64,000 nucleotides of DNA from Cupriavidus malaysiensis (GCF_001854325.1 NZ_CP017755.1:2232001-2296000), one strand, 5' to 3'. Shown: positions 51,400 through 62,431, numbered from the stretch's first letter. Translations and numbers: made by a program. Notes: generated by a model from the letters alone, not told the origin.

Positions 51400-54300
51400 A
51401 TGGTCATGATGAACCGGCGCCAGTTCCTGAAGGTCACTGGCGCCTCGCTAGCGGGCTCGAGCCTGGCGCTGATGGGCTTCGCGCCCGACACCGCACTGGC
51501 CGAGGTACGCGCCTACAAGCTGGCGCGCGCCACCGAGACGCGCAACACCTGCCCCTACTGCTCGGTGGCCTGCGGGCTGCTGATGTACAGCCTGGGCGAC
51601 GGCGCCAAGAACGCCAAGGCCAGCATCATCCATATCGAGGGCGACCCCGACCATCCGGTCAACCGCGGCACGCTCTGTCCCAAGGGCGCCGCCCTGATCG
51701 ACTTCGTGCACAGTCCCAGCCGCCTGGTGCAGCCCGAGTACCGCGCGCCGGGCTCGGACAAGTGGCAGCCGATCGCCTGGGACGACGCGCTGGACCGCAT
51801 CGCCCGGCTGATGAAGCAGGACCGCGACGCCAACTTCGTCGAGAAGACGGCCGACGGCCGCACCGTCAACCGCTGGCTGACCACCGGCATGCTGGCCGCC
51901 TCGGCCAGCAGCAACGAGGTCGGCTACCTGACGCACAAGGTCGTCCGCAGCTTCGGCATTCTGGGATTCGACAACCAGGCGCGTGTCTGACACGGCCCGA
52001 CGGTGGCAGGTCTTGCCCCGACGTTCGGCCGTGGAGCGATGACGAACCATTGGGTCGACATCAAGAACGCGGACGTGATCCTGATCATGGGCGGCAATGC
52101 GGCCGAGGCCCACCCTTGCGGTTTCAAGTGGGTGACCGAGGCCAAGGCGCACAACAAGGCGCGCCTGATCGTGGTCGACCCGCGCTTCACCCGTTCCGCC
52201 TCGGTGGCCGATCTCTACGTGCCGATACGCACCGGCACCGACATCGTCTTCCTTGGCGGCGTGATCCGCTACCTGCTGGCCAACGACAAGATCCAGCACG
52301 AGTACGTCAGGAACTACACCGACTTCAGCTTCATCGTGCGCGAGGACTTCTCCTTCGAACGCGGCCTGTTCTCGGGCTACGACGCCGAGAAGCGCACCTA
52401 TGACAAGGCCTCGTGGGACTACGAGAAGGGCGAGGACGGCTTCGTCAAGACCGACCCGACGCTGGGCCATCCGCGCTGCGTCTACAACCTGCTCAAGCAG
52501 CACTACGCGCGCTATACGCCGGAGATGGTGGAACGGGTCTGCGGCACGCCGCGCGACAAGTTCCAGGCCGTGTGCGACCTGCTGGCCTCCACCGCCGTGC
52601 CCACGCGCGCCATGACCATCCTGTATGCGCTGGGCTGGACGCAGCACTCGATCGGCTCGCAGATCATCCGTACCGGCGCCATGGTGCAGCTGCTGCTGGG
52701 CAATATCGGCGTCGCCGGCGGCGGCATGAACGCGCTGCGCGGCCACTCCAATATCCAGGGGCTGACCGACCTGGGCCTGATGTCCAACCTGCTGCCCGGC
52801 TACATGACACTGCCGACCGAGCAGGAGCAGGACTACGACCAGTACATCGAGGCACGCGCCTCCAAGCCGCTGCGGCCCAACCAGCTCAGCTACTGGCAGA
52901 ACTACGGCAAGTTCCACGTCAGCCTGATGAAGGCCTGGTGGGGCGACGCCGCCACCGCGGAGAACCGCTGGGCCTTCGATTACCTGCCCAAGCTCGACAA
53001 GCCCTACGACCTGCTGCAGGTCGTGGAGCTGATGAACCAGGACAAGATGACCGGCTACATCGCGCAGGGCTTTAACCCGCTGGCCGCGGCACCGAACAAG
53101 GCCAAGGTGATGCGCGGGCTGTCGCGCCTGAAGTTCCTGGTGGTGATGGATCCGCTGGCCACCGAGACCTCCGAATTCTGGCGCCACGCCGGCGAATACA
53201 ACGACGTCGACCCGGCGCAGATCCAGACCGAGGTGTTCCGCCTGCCGACCACCTGCTTCGCCGAGGAAGACGGCTCCCTGGTGAATTCCGGGCGCTGGCT
53301 GCAATGGCACTGGAAGGGCGCCGAGCCGCCCGGACTGGCGCGCACCGACATCGAGATCATGTCGGGCCTGTTCCTGCGCCTGCGCGAGCTGTACCGGAAA
53401 GACGGCGGCAAGTTCCCCGATCCCATCGTCAAGCTGTCGTGGCCCTATGCCCGGCCGGACAGCCCGACGCCCGAGGAAATCGCCAAGGAGTATTCGGGAC
53501 GCGCGCTCACCGATCTCGCCGATCCGAAGGACCCGGCCAAGATCCTGCACCGCGCCGGCGAGCAGCTGTCCGGCTTCGCCGAGCTGCGCGACGATGGCAG
53601 CACGCTGAGCGGCTGCTGGATCTTCTGCGGCGCGTGGACCCAGGCCGGCAACCAGATGGCGCGGCGCGACAATGCCGATCCCACCGGCATCGGCCAGACC
53701 CTCAACTGGGCCTGGGCCTGGCCGGCCAACCGGCGCGTGCTGTACAACCGGGCCTCCTGCGACACGGCCGGCAAGCCCTTCAATCCGGCGCGCAAGCTGA
53801 TCGGCTGGAACGGCAAGAGCTGGGGCGGCGCCGATGTGCCGGACTTCAAGATCGACGAAGACCCGGGCCAAGGCATGGGGCCCTTCATCATGCTGCCCGA
53901 AGGCGTGGCGCGCTTCTTCGCCCGCGCCAATATGGCCGAGGGCCCCTTCCCCGAGCACTACGAGCCCTTCGAGACCCCGCTCGGCTACAACCTGATGAAC
54001 GGCAAGCGCCCCGAGGCCGTCAGCAATCCGGCCGCGCGCGTCTTCCCCGGCGACTGGGCCAACTTCGGCAAGGCCGATGCCTTCCCGCACGTGGCCACCA
54101 CCTACCGGCTGACCGAGCACTTCCACTACTGGACCAAGCACGCCCGCATCAATGCGGTGCTGCAGCCCGAGCAGTTCGTCGAGATCGGCGAGGCGCTGGC
54201 CAAGGAGATCGGCATCGTCGCCGGTGACCGTGTCAAGGTCAGTTCCAAGCGCGGCTATATCAAGGCCGTGGCACTGGTGACCAAGCGCATCAAGCCGCTG

Positions 54301-54468
54301 CAGATCGACGGCCGCACCGTGCACACCGTCGGCGTGCCGATCCACTGGGGCTTCACCGGCTTGGCCAGGCCCGGCTTCCTGGCCAACACGCTGACGCCCT
54401 TCGTCGCCGACGGCAACTCGCAGACGCCGGAATTCAAGTCCTTCCTGGTGAAGGTCGAGAAGGCATAG
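51400..54468 (+). CDS. fdnG: Selenocysteine-containing formate dehydrogenase, catalytic (alpha) subunit, FdnG/FdoG type
   Basis: 1022 residues when the TGA at 51988-51990 is read as selenocysteine (residue 197), in the context [22 protein letters not shown], as in E. coli FdnG. The frame is continuous on both sides. Tat signal [14 protein letters not shown]. The [4Fe-4S] site is in [18 protein letters not shown] plus LCPKGAAL. Molybdopterin-binding regions follow, for example [19 protein letters not shown]. It oxidises formate to CO2 at the periplasmic face with a bis-MGD Mo/W centre and passes electrons to FdnH. A near-perfect GAGGAGGTG ribosome-binding site precedes the ATG. Automated callers will split it into two ORFs; it is not a pseudogene. 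Confidence 0.97.
51988..52019 (+). promoter_or_regulatory. Selenocysteine UGA and bacterial SECIS element
   Basis: The UGA is followed by CACGGCCCG, then the hairpin GGCA-GGUCU-UGCC (52005-52017). Its loop has the GGUCU core recognised by SelB, at the expected distance (about 14 nt from the UGA to the first stem base). It closely resembles the fdhF/fdnG SECIS of E. coli. Confidence 0.9.
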
Positions 54469-54478
54469 GAGAGGCGCG

Positions 54479-55423
54479 ATGGCACTGCAATCCCTGGACA
54501 TCAAGCGCCGCTCGGCCACCACCACGCCGCCGCCGCAGGCGCGCCAGACGGCCTCCGGCGAGGTCGCCAAGCTGATCGACACCACCAAGTGCATCGGCTG
54601 CAAGGCCTGCCAAGCGGCCTGCATGGAATGGAACGACCTGCGCGACGAGGTCGGCACCAACGTCGGCGTCTACGACAACCCGGCCGACCTGTCGGCGCAG
54701 TCGTGGACCGTGATGCGCTTCGCCGAGTACGAGAATCCCAATGGCAACTTCGAGTGGCTGATCCGCAAGGACGGCTGCATGCACTGCGAGGATCCGGGCT
54801 GCCTGAAGGCCTGCCCCTCGCCCGGCGCGATCGTGCAGTACACCAACGGCATCGTGGACTTCCACGAGGAGAACTGCATCGGCTGCGGCTACTGCATCAC
54901 CGGCTGCCCGTTCAACATCCCGCGCCTGTCCAAGACCGATCACAAGGCCTACAAGTGCACGCTGTGCTCCGACCGCGTGGGCGTGGGGCAGGAGCCGGCC
55001 TGCGTCAAGACCTGCCCGACCGGCGCCATCGTGTTCGGCACCAAGGAGGCGATGAAAGACCACGCGGCCGAGCGCATCGAGGACCTGAAGTCGCGCGGTT
55101 TCGACAAGGCCGGCCTGTACGACCCGGCCGGCGTGGGCGGCACCCATGTGATGTATGTGCTGCACCATGCGGACCAGCCCTCGCTTTACCACGGGCTGCC
55201 GGACCAGCCCCGCATCAGCCCGCTGGTGGGCCTGTGGAAAGGCGTGGCCAAGCCGCTGGCGGTGGCCGGCATGGTGCTGACCGCGCTGGCGGGCTTCTTC
55301 CACTACATCCGCGTCGGACCCAACGAGACCGGGCCGGAGGACGAGGAGGCAGCCGGCCAGGCCCTGGAGGGCCGCGAACCGGGGCCGCAGCAAGACCGGG
55401 AGGACCACCATGAAGCCCGCTGA
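54479..55423 (+). CDS. fdnH: Formate dehydrogenase iron-sulfur (beta) subunit
   Basis: 314 residues, 10 bp after fdnG. Four [4Fe-4S] sites are seen as [47 protein letters not shown] and CTLCSDRV with [11 protein letters not shown]-terminal membrane helix ([20 protein letters not shown]) anchors it. The last 28 residues are acidic. It relays electrons from the alpha subunit to the cytochrome b subunit, as in FdnH/FdoH. Confidence 0.97.
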   Translation: MALQSLDIKRRSATTTPPPQARQTASGEVAKLIDTTKCIGCKACQAACMEWNDLRDEVGTNVGVYDNPADLSAQSWTVMRFAEYENPNGNFEWLIRKDGCMHCEDPGCLKACPSPGAIVQYTNGIVDFHEENCIGCGYCITGCPFNIPRLSKTDHKAYKCTLCSDRVGVGQEPACVKTCPTGAIVFGTKEAMKDHAAERIEDLKSRGFDKAGLYDPAGVGGTHVMYVLHHADQPSLYHGLPDQPRISPLVGLWKGVAKPLAVAGMVLTALAGFFHYIRVGPNETGPEDEEAAGQALEGREPGPQQDREDHHEAR

Positions 55424-56051
55424 CAAGCCCGGCCTGATCGTCCGCTACACTGCCGGCGAGCGCACCACGCACTGGATCGTCGCCATCGCCTTCGTGCTGC
55501 TGGCGCTGTCGGGACTGGCGCTGTTCCACCCGTCGATGTTCTGGCTGAGCAACCTGTTCGGCGGCGGCACCTGGACGCGCATCCTGCATCCGTTCCTCGG
55601 CATCGTCATGGTGCTGGCCTTCGCCGTGCTGGCGCTGCGCATGTGGCGCCACAACCTGCTGACGCGCGCCGACCGCGCCTGGCTGGCGCACCTGGGCGAC
55701 GTGGTCAACAACCGCGAGGAGGCGCTGCCCGAGGTCGGCCGCTACAACGGCGGGCAGAAACTGCTGTTCTTCGTCATGGTGATCAGCCTGCTGTTGCTGC
55801 TGGCCAGCGGCATGGTGATCTGGCGCACCTATTTCTCGCAGTACTTTCCCGTCGGCATGATCCGTGCCGCTTCGCTGCTGCATGCCGTTTGCGCCTTCGT
55901 GCTGATTTGCGGCATCATTGTCCACATCTATGCGGCGCTGTGGATCCAGGGCACGGTCGGAGCGATGACGCGTGGCACGGTGACGCGCGGATGGGCCTGG
56001 AAGCACCATCGCGGATGGTTCCGCGAGGTCTTCCGGCAAGGCGACAAATAG
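55410..56051 (+). CDS. fdnI: Formate dehydrogenase cytochrome b556 (gamma) subunit
   Basis: 213 residues, overlapping the beta-subunit gene by 14 bp, GGGAGG upstream. Four membrane helices. Heme-ligand histidines are in [24 protein letters not shown] and [32 protein letters not shown]. It binds two b hemes and reduces the quinone at the cytoplasmic side. Confidence 0.96.
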   Translation: MKPADKPGLIVRYTAGERTTHWIVAIAFVLLALSGLALFHPSMFWLSNLFGGGTWTRILHPFLGIVMVLAFAVLALRMWRHNLLTRADRAWLAHLGDVVNNREEALPEVGRYNGGQKLLFFVMVISLLLLLASGMVIWRTYFSQYFPVGMIRAASLLHAVCAFVLICGIIVHIYAALWIQGTVGAMTRGTVTRGWAWKHHRGWFREVFRQGDK

Positions 56052-56105
56052 CGCCGGCCGGATGCGCGAGCGCCGGCCGGCTCCCCTCCCCTCGGTGGAC
56101 CGCCC

Positions 56106-57047
56106 ATGGCGCAGCGCATCCTGCAACCCCACGAAATCGAGTCGCTCGACCACGTCGCACTGGCCAGGCTGCGCCTGCCGCGGCACGGCGATGTCTTCTC
56201 CGCCCGCGCCGCCCGGCTGCGGCAGTTGAGCGGCGGCAATCCGATCGGCCCCTACCTCGAAGCCATGGCCGTGCTGGCGGCGGCACAGCATGAAATCGCC
56301 CAGACCCTGGCGGTTCCGGCGCCCGATCCGCGCGACATCGAACTGGCGCTGGCCCACGGCATGCCGCCGCTGACCGCGGCCGGCGGCCAGGGCCACGGCG
56401 CCTGGCGCGGCGCGCTGGCCGGCCTGCTCAGCCGGCTCGACCAGGCGCCTGCCCTGCCGCCGCCGGCACGGCAGGCGCTGGCGCGCCTCGGCACGCTGCC
56501 GGCGCGCGAGCTGGAAGACCAGGTCCAGGCCCTGCTGGCCGGACGCGACGACGGCATCGACGCCGCCCTCGCGCCCTTCCTGATGGCCGCGCTGCAGGTC
56601 AGCTGGACGCACCAGGCCGGGCAGCTGCGCGAGCAGGACGTGCCGCTGCTGGAGGTGGCCGGCGTCTGCCCGGTGTGCGGTTCGCTGCCGGTGGCCAGCA
56701 TCGTGCGCATCGGCGGCCGCTTCCAGGGCCTGCGCTACCTGCACTGCGGCCTGTGCGCCAGCGAGTGGCACATGGTGCGCGTCAAGTGCAGCCACTGCGA
56801 ATCCACCGAAGGCATCGCCTACTACACCGTCGACGGCGCCGGCGAAGCGGTCAAGGCCGAGTCCTGCGACCACTGCCACAGCTACCGCAAGATCTGCTAC
56901 ATGGAAAAGGATCCGCAGGTCGAGCCGCTGGCCGACGACCTCGCCACGCTGACCCTGGACGTGCTGATGGGCGAGGCCGGCTATGCCCGCGCCAGCGCCA
57001 ATCCGCTGCTGTGGCAGCCGGGCCGGGAGGCCGCCGATGGACGCTAG
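56106..57047 (+). CDS. fdhE: FdhE, formate dehydrogenase assembly protein
   Basis: 313 residues (309 in E. coli). Rubredoxin-like zinc or iron cysteine pairs: [28 protein letters not shown] and [11 protein letters not shown]. It binds the unassembled catalytic subunit in the cytoplasm and is needed for active Tat-exported formate dehydrogenase. Its stop lies inside the selA start region (11-bp overlap). Confidence 0.96.
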   Translation: MAQRILQPHEIESLDHVALARLRLPRHGDVFSARAARLRQLSGGNPIGPYLEAMAVLAAAQHEIAQTLAVPAPDPRDIELALAHGMPPLTAAGGQGHGAWRGALAGLLSRLDQAPALPPPARQALARLGTLPARELEDQVQALLAGRDDGIDAALAPFLMAALQVSWTHQAGQLREQDVPLLEVAGVCPVCGSLPVASIVRIGGRFQGLRYLHCGLCASEWHMVRVKCSHCESTEGIAYYTVDGAGEAVKAESCDHCHSYRKICYMEKDPQVEPLADDLATLTLDVLMGEAGYARASANPLLWQPGREAADGR

Positions 57048-58467
57048 CGCGCCGTTGCTGGCGGGGCCGGTGGACATCCCCTCGGTCGACCGCCTGCTCA
57101 ACGCCGAACCCCTGCAACCGCTGCTGGCGCGCTACGGCCGCAGCCAGGTGACCGCCGCGCTGCGCCGGCTGCTCGACGACTACCGCGCGCGTGCCGTGGC
57201 CGGGCAGCTGCTGCGGCCGGCGCTGGAAGACGCCGCGCTGGCGCAGGCGCTGACGGCCACCCTGGACGATGCCGCGCGCCCGCGCCTGCGCGCCGTCTAC
57301 AACCTGACCGGCACGGTACTGCACACCAACCTGGGCCGCGCCCTGCTGCCGCAGGAAGCGGTGGCCGAGGTGGCACGGGCGTTGACCGCGCCGGCCAACC
57401 TGGAATTCGATCTCGACAGCGGCGGCCGCGGCGACCGCGACGACCTGGTCGAAGACCTGCTGTGCGAGCTGACCGGTGCCGAGGCGGCGACGGTGGTCAA
57501 CAACAACGCCGCCGCCGTGCTGCTGATGCTGAACACGCTGGCGCAGCGGCGCGAAGTGGTGGTGTCGCGCGGCGAACTGGTCGAGATCGGTGGCGCCTTC
57601 CGCATTCCCGACATCATGCAGCGCGCCGGCACGCGCCTGGTCGAGATCGGCACCACCAACCGCACCCATCCGCACGACTATGCCGGCGCGATCGGCGCGC
57701 GCACCGCGCTGCTGATGAAGGTGCACTGCAGCAACTACCAGATCACCGGCTTCACCCGCAGCGTGGAGGTGGACGAGGTGGTGGCGCTGGCCCGCCCGCA
57801 CGGCCTGCCGGTGGTGGTGGACCTGGGCAGCGGCACCCTGGTCGACCTGCGCCGCTGGGGCCTGCCCGGCGAGACCACGGTGCGCGAGACCATCGCCGCC
57901 GGCGCCGACCTGGTCACCTTCAGCGGCGACAAGCTGCTGGGCGGCCCGCAGGCCGGCCTGATCGTCGGCCGCGCAGACCTGATCCGCAAGATCAAGAAGA
58001 ACCCGCTCAAGCGCGCGCTGCGCGTGGGCAAGCTGACGCTGGCCGCGCTGGAGCCGGTGCTGCGGCTGTACCGCGCGCCCGAGCTGCTGGCGCAGACCTT
58101 GCCGACCCTGCGCCTGCTGACCCGTCCCGCCGCCGCGCTGCAGGCCCAGGCCCAGCGCCTGTGCCCGCTGCTGGCACCGGCGCTGGGCGCGGAGTACCGG
58201 ATCGAGGCCGCGCCGATGTTCAGCCAGATCGGCAGCGGCGCGCTGCCGCTCAGCCAGGTCCCCAGCCACGGCCTGCGCATCGCCGCCGCGGCCGGCCGGC
58301 GCGCCGGCGCGGGCAAGCCGCTGCAGCGCCTGGAAGCGGCCCTGCGCGCGCTGCCGCGCCCGGTCATCGGCCGCATCGGCGAACAGGCCCTGTGGCTGGA
58401 CCTGCGTTGCCTGGAAGAAGACGAGGAGGCCGGCTTCGTCGCCCAGTGGCAGGCCCTGCGGCCATGA
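57037..58467 (+). CDS. selA: L-seryl-tRNA(Sec) selenium transferase (SelA)
   Basis: 476 residues from ATG 57037 ([10 protein letters not shown]); the in-frame ATG at 56983 is inside fdhE and less likely. PLP enzyme: the lysine in [15 protein letters not shown] (Lys299) corresponds to K295 of E. coli. [21 protein letters not shown] and [16 protein letters not shown] are typical. It converts seryl-tRNA(Sec) to selenocysteyl-tRNA using selenophosphate. Overlaps selB by 4 bp. Confidence 0.97.
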   Translation: MDASAPLLAGPVDIPSVDRLLNAEPLQPLLARYGRSQVTAALRRLLDDYRARAVAGQLLRPALEDAALAQALTATLDDAARPRLRAVYNLTGTVLHTNLGRALLPQEAVAEVARALTAPANLEFDLDSGGRGDRDDLVEDLLCELTGAEAATVVNNNAAAVLLMLNTLAQRREVVVSRGELVEIGGAFRIPDIMQRAGTRLVEIGTTNRTHPHDYAGAIGARTALLMKVHCSNYQITGFTRSVEVDEVVALARPHGLPVVVDLGSGTLVDLRRWGLPGETTVRETIAAGADLVTFSGDKLLGGPQAGLIVGRADLIRKIKKNPLKRALRVGKLTLAALEPVLRLYRAPELLAQTLPTLRLLTRPAAALQAQAQRLCPLLAPALGAEYRIEAAPMFSQIGSGALPLSQVPSHGLRIAAAAGRRAGAGKPLQRLEAALRALPRPVIGRIGEQALWLDLRCLEEDEEAGFVAQWQALRP

Positions 58468-60431
58468 TCGTCGGCACCGCCGGCCATATCGACCATGGCA
58501 AGACCACGCTGGTGCGCGCACTGACCGGCGTCGACACCGACCGCCTCAAGGAAGAGAAGGCACGCGGCATCTCCATCGAGCTGGGCTACGCCTACACGCC
58601 GCTGCCGGGCGGCGAGGTGCTCGGCTATATCGACGTGCCCGGCCACGAACGCCTGATCCATACCATGGCGGCCGGCGCCAGCGGCATCGACCTGGCCCTG
58701 CTGGTGGTGGCCGCCGACGACGGCGTGATGCCGCAGACCCGCGAGCACGTGGCCATCCTCGCATTGCTCGGCGTACGCGCGGCGGTGGTGGCGCTGAGCA
58801 AGGCGGACCGCGTCGAGCCGCCGCGGCTGGAGGCCGTGCGCGCGGAGATCTCGGCCTTGCTGGCGGACACGCCCTTCGCCGGCGCGCCGGTGTTCGCGCT
58901 GGCCGCCACCCGGGCCGGCGATGCCGGCGTGGCGGCGCTGCGCGCCCATCTGCATGCGGCCGCGCTGGCGCTGCCGCCGCGTGCCGCCGACGGCCCCTTC
59001 CGCCTGGCCGTCGACCGTGTGTTCACGCTGGCCGGCCACGGCACCGTGGTGACCGGCACGGTCTTCGGTGGCCAGGTCCGCGTCGGCGACAGCGTGCGCC
59101 TGGCGCCCTCCGGCCTGCCCGCACGCGTGCGCAGCATCCACGCCCAGCAGCAGCCGGCCGAGGCCGGCCATGCCGGGCAGCGCTGCGCCCTCAATCTCGC
59201 CGGCATCGACAAGGACGCCATCGCGCGCGGCGACTGGGTGCTCGACCCGGTCCTGCTGGCACCCACCACGCGCCTCGACGTGCGGCTGGCCCTGCTGCCC
59301 GGCAGCGGCCACCGCCTTGCGCACTGGGCCCCGCTCCACATCCACCTGGGCACCACGCACCGGCTTGCCAACATCGTGCTGCTGGAGGGCGACACCATCG
59401 AGCCCGGCGCGCAGGCCTTCGCCCAGCTCGTGTTCGCCGCCCCGCTCTGCGCCTGGCCGGGCGACCGCTTCATCGCGCGCAATCCTCAGGCCACCCGCAC
59501 CGTGGGGGGCGGCGTGGTGCTGGACCCGTTCGCGCCGGAACGCCGGCGCCGCGCGCCGCAACGGCTGGCCTACCTGCGCGCCCTGCAGCAGATGGCCGGC
59601 GGCAGCGGCCTGGCGCCGCTGCTGGCGCAGGCGCCGCGCGGCATCACGGTCGCGCGCCTGCGCTGCCTCGCCGCCGGCGCGCCCGGCGGCTGGCGCCTGC
59701 CAGCCGACGCGCTGCGCATCGGCGCGCCGACCCAGGACGAGGCCAGCCTCATCCTCGCCGAGCACTGGCAGGCCCTGCAGACGCGCGTGCTGGAAGCGCT
59801 GGCGGCCTTCCACGCGCGCCAGCCGGACGAGCCCGGCCCGGACGCTGGCACGCTACGCCGCATCGCCTTCGCCGGCACGCCGGTGCCGGACCCGCTCTGG
59901 CTCGGCCTGCTCGACGCCCTGGCCGGGCGCGGCGCCCTGCGCCGCCAGGGCGCCTGGCTGCAACTGCCCACGCACTCCGCCAGTCTGAGCGCCGCCGAAC
60001 AAGCCTTGCAGCCGCGCGTGATGCCGCTGCTGGAGGCCGGCGCCTATGATCCCCCCTGGGTACGCGACCTCGCCGCCGCGCTCCAGGTGCCGGAAGACGC
60101 GATGCGGCAACTGCTGCGCAAGCTGGCGCGCCAGGGCCAGGTGCACCAGGTCGTGCGCGACCTGTTCTATACGCACGCGCACGTCCAGGCGCTGGCCGCC
60201 CTGGTGAGCGGGCTGGTGGCACACCACGGCAGCGTCGACGCGGCACGGTTCCGCGACGCCGTCGGCCTCGGGCGCAAGCGGGCCATCCAGGTTTTGGAGT
60301 TCCTCGACCGCGTCGGTTACACTCGCCGGGTTGGCAATGCGCGCATGCTGCGCCCCGACGGCCAGTGGCAGCAGGGGCAGGCGAACGGCGCAGCGGTCCC
60401 GTCCGCAGCCGCTCACGACGAAGGGCCATGA
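58464..60431 (+). CDS. selB: Selenocysteine-specific elongation factor (SelB)
   Basis: 655 residues from ATG 58464, overlapping the selA stop (ATGA). GTPase motifs: GHIDHGKTT, the switch-I segment [14 protein letters not shown] and [10 protein letters not shown]-Tu-like domains 2 and 3 follow. The C-terminal four winged helices that bind SECIS RNA start at about residue 395; the last ends with [38 protein letters not shown], typical of WHD4. It delivers Sec-tRNA to the UGA of fdnG. Its stop codon ends at the base before tRNA-Sec. Confidence 0.97.
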   Translation: MIVGTAGHIDHGKTTLVRALTGVDTDRLKEEKARGISIELGYAYTPLPGGEVLGYIDVPGHERLIHTMAAGASGIDLALLVVAADDGVMPQTREHVAILALLGVRAAVVALSKADRVEPPRLEAVRAEISALLADTPFAGAPVFALAATRAGDAGVAALRAHLHAAALALPPRAADGPFRLAVDRVFTLAGHGTVVTGTVFGGQVRVGDSVRLAPSGLPARVRSIHAQQQPAEAGHAGQRCALNLAGIDKDAIARGDWVLDPVLLAPTTRLDVRLALLPGSGHRLAHWAPLHIHLGTTHRLANIVLLEGDTIEPGAQAFAQLVFAAPLCAWPGDRFIARNPQATRTVGGGVVLDPFAPERRRRAPQRLAYLRALQQMAGGSGLAPLLAQAPRGITVARLRCLAAGAPGGWRLPADALRIGAPTQDEASLILAEHWQALQTRVLEALAAFHARQPDEPGPDAGTLRRIAFAGTPVPDPLWLGLLDALAGRGALRRQGAWLQLPTHSASLSAAEQALQPRVMPLLEAGAYDPPWVRDLAAALQVPEDAMRQLLRKLARQGQVHQVVRDLFYTHAHVQALAALVSGLVAHHGSVDAARFRDAVGLGRKRAIQVLEFLDRVGYTRRVGNARMLRPDGQWQQGQANGAAVPSAAAHDEGP

Positions 60432-60527
60432 GGAAGGCAGGCGTATCCGGTGATGCGGCCGGGCTTCAAACCCGGTTGGGGGCGTCAGCCGTTCCCAGGT
60501 AGGTTCGACTCCTACTGCTTTCCGCCA
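60432..60527 (+). tRNA. selC: tRNA-Sec (anticodon UCA)
   Basis: 96 nt. Acceptor stem of 8 bp: GGAAGGCA pairs with TGCTTTCC, then G73 and encoded CCA (60525-60527). Anticodon stem CCGGG/CCCGG, loop CTTCAAA with UCA at 60466-60468. Long variable arm, 5-bp T stem GTAGG/CCTAC with TTCGACT loop. The 8+5 geometry is that of bacterial tRNA-Sec. It begins at the base after the selB stop, so it may be processed from the selB transcript. Confidence 0.97.
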
Positions 60528-61033
60528 CAAGATTTCCGGCGCTCTGGTGGAGACCGAAGGGAGCGAGGAACGGGGGTGGCCTGTGGTTTTCTGCCATGCC
60601 CGCTCGAGTGCCCGCTCGAGTGCTCATCGTTGGCGCTCCTCGTTCGCGCTCCTCGTTGCATGCCGCGCGCCTGCGCCCTTGCAGCTTCATGGCATCGCCG
60701 GAGTGCCCCTGTGCCGCCAACTCACAGTGGTTGTTCGGCATCCGTCCCACTGAGATCCCACCGAGGCGCCACGCCGTCGCCGGAAGACGCCCTCACGACC
60801 AGACTCGCCATCCGATCACCGGTTCACCTTGGCGTTCTTCTCCGTGCCGCCCAAGCAGCGCAGCCGCAGTGCCCAGTCATGACAAGCAAGGGAAGGCACC
60901 GCTTTTCCCACCCCGCTCTTTAGAGGGATTGGATGCCAGGCCAGGGCTCGTTCACCATGGGCTGGTGACCGCCGCCCTGCCTTCGGCGAGCGGCATCGAC
61001 TTCTTCGCACTCTTGGGATAAGGAAGCCGCGCC
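60528..61033. other. 506-bp stretch after selC, left part of an island
   Basis: No convincing gene. Contains short tandem repeats gcccgctcgagt (about 60599-60624) and cgctcctcgtt (about 60635-60657). Composition is less GC-rich than the flanks. Confidence 0.55.
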
Positions 61034-61333
61034 ATGCCTGTCATCACTCGGAGCGACCTGCAATACGAATACAGTTGGACGCCTGTGAATGGCGACAACC
61101 CCAAGCTGACCGGGAAACCGGATGACGTGCTTTTGAATCGCAAGGAGGGGTACGAGGTGCTGGCCTTTCTGGTCCACTTCTGCCGGAGCTGGAACGATGC
61201 CGATGGCAAGCCATTGACCCGGGCCCATGCGCTCAAGGCCGAACGCCTGATCCACCTGCATTTGCCGAGTGACGTCCGCTCGAGAATGGATGTGTCCGAA
61301 TGGCTCGCTGACAACTGGGAGAGCTACACCTGA
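61034..61333 (+). CDS. Small orphan protein in the selC island
   Basis: 99 residues from ATG 61034 with AAGGAAGCC upstream. Soluble, mixed alpha/beta: MPVITRSDLQYEYSW, GYEVLAFLVHFCRSWND, LTRAHALKAERLIHLHLPSD. No known motif. The codon mix and amino-acid composition look genuinely coding, unlike the frames around it. Unrecognised; plausible remnant cargo of the inserted element. Confidence 0.6.
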   Translation: MPVITRSDLQYEYSWTPVNGDNPKLTGKPDDVLLNRKEGYEVLAFLVHFCRSWNDADGKPLTRAHALKAERLIHLHLPSDVRSRMDVSEWLADNWESYT

Positions 61334-61426
61334 TGCGTGGGTAAGGGCGCTTTCGTTGAAATCTGTTCCGGAGCGACACAAGCACGCCGACCCGGTCGGC
61401 AAGCAGGGCGACCGGGTGGTCGGCCG

Positions 61427-61470
61427 CATGTCGGCGCATGTCGGCGCATGTCGGCGCATGTCGCATGCAG
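61427..61470. repeat. Tandem 10-bp repeat (catgtcggcg)
   Basis: Four near-exact copies starting near 61427, in non-coding DNA upstream of the SOS-controlled gene. Confidence 0.75.
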
Positions 61471-61597
61471 CAGTCCGGAACGGCAATGCCATGACCGGAT
61501 CGGCTGGCAGCAGCCTGCCGATCGGTGGGTGACGTCATCTGCGCGTGGCATTGCAGCCGACGGCCAGCGCTGGACCAGAGCAGCGGCCACCGCGCTA

Positions 61598-61617
61598 TAC
61601 TGTATATTCATACAGTA
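61598..61617 (+). promoter_or_regulatory. Near-consensus LexA (SOS) box
   Basis: TACTGTATATTCATACAGTA, CTGT-N8-ACAG, 20 bp, only a slightly imperfect palindrome. It ends 18 bp before the ATG of the 105-residue protein and is almost identical to the dinB site at 40262. A site so close to the start codon should shut transcription tightly. Confidence 0.93.
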
Positions 61618-61635
61618 CACAGCAAGTGGCGCATC

Positions 61636-61953
61636 ATGGGCAACCCGAAACTCCGCATCGCCAACGACGATCCCTGCGACACGTACGTCCCCGCTACCCA
61701 CCCCGCAAACGGCATCCTGGCGCGCGTCCCGAGCGACTTCGTCCACGTGGCAAGACAGACGCTCGGCCCCGCCGCTGCTGACGGACTCGCGCATGCCGAG
61801 GTGGTGATCGACGCCGGCGAGGCCGGCACCGTCCGGATCTTCTTCGAGCGGAAGCTGGCCCGCCATCACAAGAGCTACTACCACTACTGGATCGCCTATC
61901 GCGCCGAACCGGTCACGCCCGACACGGCGAACGCCGATGCCGACCACGCGTAG
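61636..61953 (+). CDS. SOS-regulated 105-residue protein of unknown function
   Basis: 105 residues from ATG 61636; the frame is open further upstream but that part crosses the LexA box. The start reads MGNPKLRIANDDPCDTYVPATHPANGILARV. Mid-protein has VVIDAGEAGTVRIFFERKLARHHKSYYHYWIAYRAEPVT, suggesting a small alpha/beta fold with an aromatic/basic face. No membrane segment or signal. No family recognised. The near-perfect LexA box makes it DNA-damage-inducible, and a terminator follows at 62156, so it is a one-gene SOS unit inside the selC island. Candidates are a cell-division inhibitor, repair factor or element-borne effector. Confidence 0.75.
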   Translation: MGNPKLRIANDDPCDTYVPATHPANGILARVPSDFVHVARQTLGPAAADGLAHAEVVIDAGEAGTVRIFFERKLARHHKSYYHYWIAYRAEPVTPDTANADADHA

Positions 61954-62155
61954 CGACCATTCCCGCAGCGTTCCGCCGGCGCTGACCGAGGCAGCGCTAC
62001 GCGCGCCCTGCCGGCCTGCCCCGGAGCTAAGCCGACGGCCGGCATCGCTGCCGCTTTACCCCACCTTCGTATGCACCAGACTTGTGCAGGGTAACAAGTT
62101 TGATACAAACACCGAAAATGTCACGCAGCAGCGTTTTCATGCTGCCACTCCCGGT

Positions 62156-62191
62156 GGGCAAAGGTGCTCCCGCGCCTTTGCCCCGCTTTTT
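62156..62191 (+). terminator. Rho-independent terminator after the SOS gene
   Basis: A 9-bp perfect stem GGGCAAAGG/CCTTTGCCC (62156-62164, 62175-62183) is followed by cgcTTTTT. Confidence 0.85.
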
Positions 62192-62360
62192 CCATCGGTC
62201 ACCGGCCAGCACCCGGGCCGAAGCTGGCCTGCAGCGCGGCGGCACACAGCCCAGCCGCCTGCCCCGGTTCATCGAGCAGCGGCCGACAGGGAGTGCCCGG
62301 TGCACGGGAAATCGCGCACCACGGCCGCCGCGCCGGACATGAGCGGTCCACTCCGCCTCC

Positions 62361-62391
62361 AATAATGAAAAACGCCCGCTCGCGGCGGGCG
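62361..62391 (-). terminator. Rho-independent terminator of the 85-residue gene
   Basis: On the minus strand, stem CGCCCGC/GCGGGCG with 5-base loop, followed by TTTTTCATTATT. Begins about 40 bp after the stop at 62432. Confidence 0.85.
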
Positions 62392-62431
62392 AGCCGCCAG
62401 GACGGCGGCAAGAAATCCTCGGTTCTGACGG

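Larger units (their letters stand above)
61954..62431. other. 478-bp interval with two terminators and no clear gene
   Basis: Between the SOS gene (+) and the 85-residue gene (-). Holds a plus-strand terminator at 62156-62191 and a minus-strand one at 62361-62391. TTGTGC (62082) with TACAAA (62104), 16 bp apart, is a possible but unsupported promoter. Confidence 0.55.

Noticed and set aside
51988..51990. Apparent stop codon splitting formate dehydrogenase into two genes or a pseudogene
   Set aside because: Context RV-TGA-HGPT, a SECIS-like hairpin immediately downstream, frame continuity and adjacent selA, selB and selC show selenocysteine.
60450..60923. 157-codon plus-strand open frame beginning inside selC
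   Set aside because: It overlaps the tRNA and reads through tandem repeats; no ribosome-binding site and no protein-like composition.
62027..62362. 111-codon minus-strand frame between the two terminators
   Set aside because: Crosses both terminator hairpins, has no ribosome-binding site and is Arg/Gly/Pro-rich like other chance frames.
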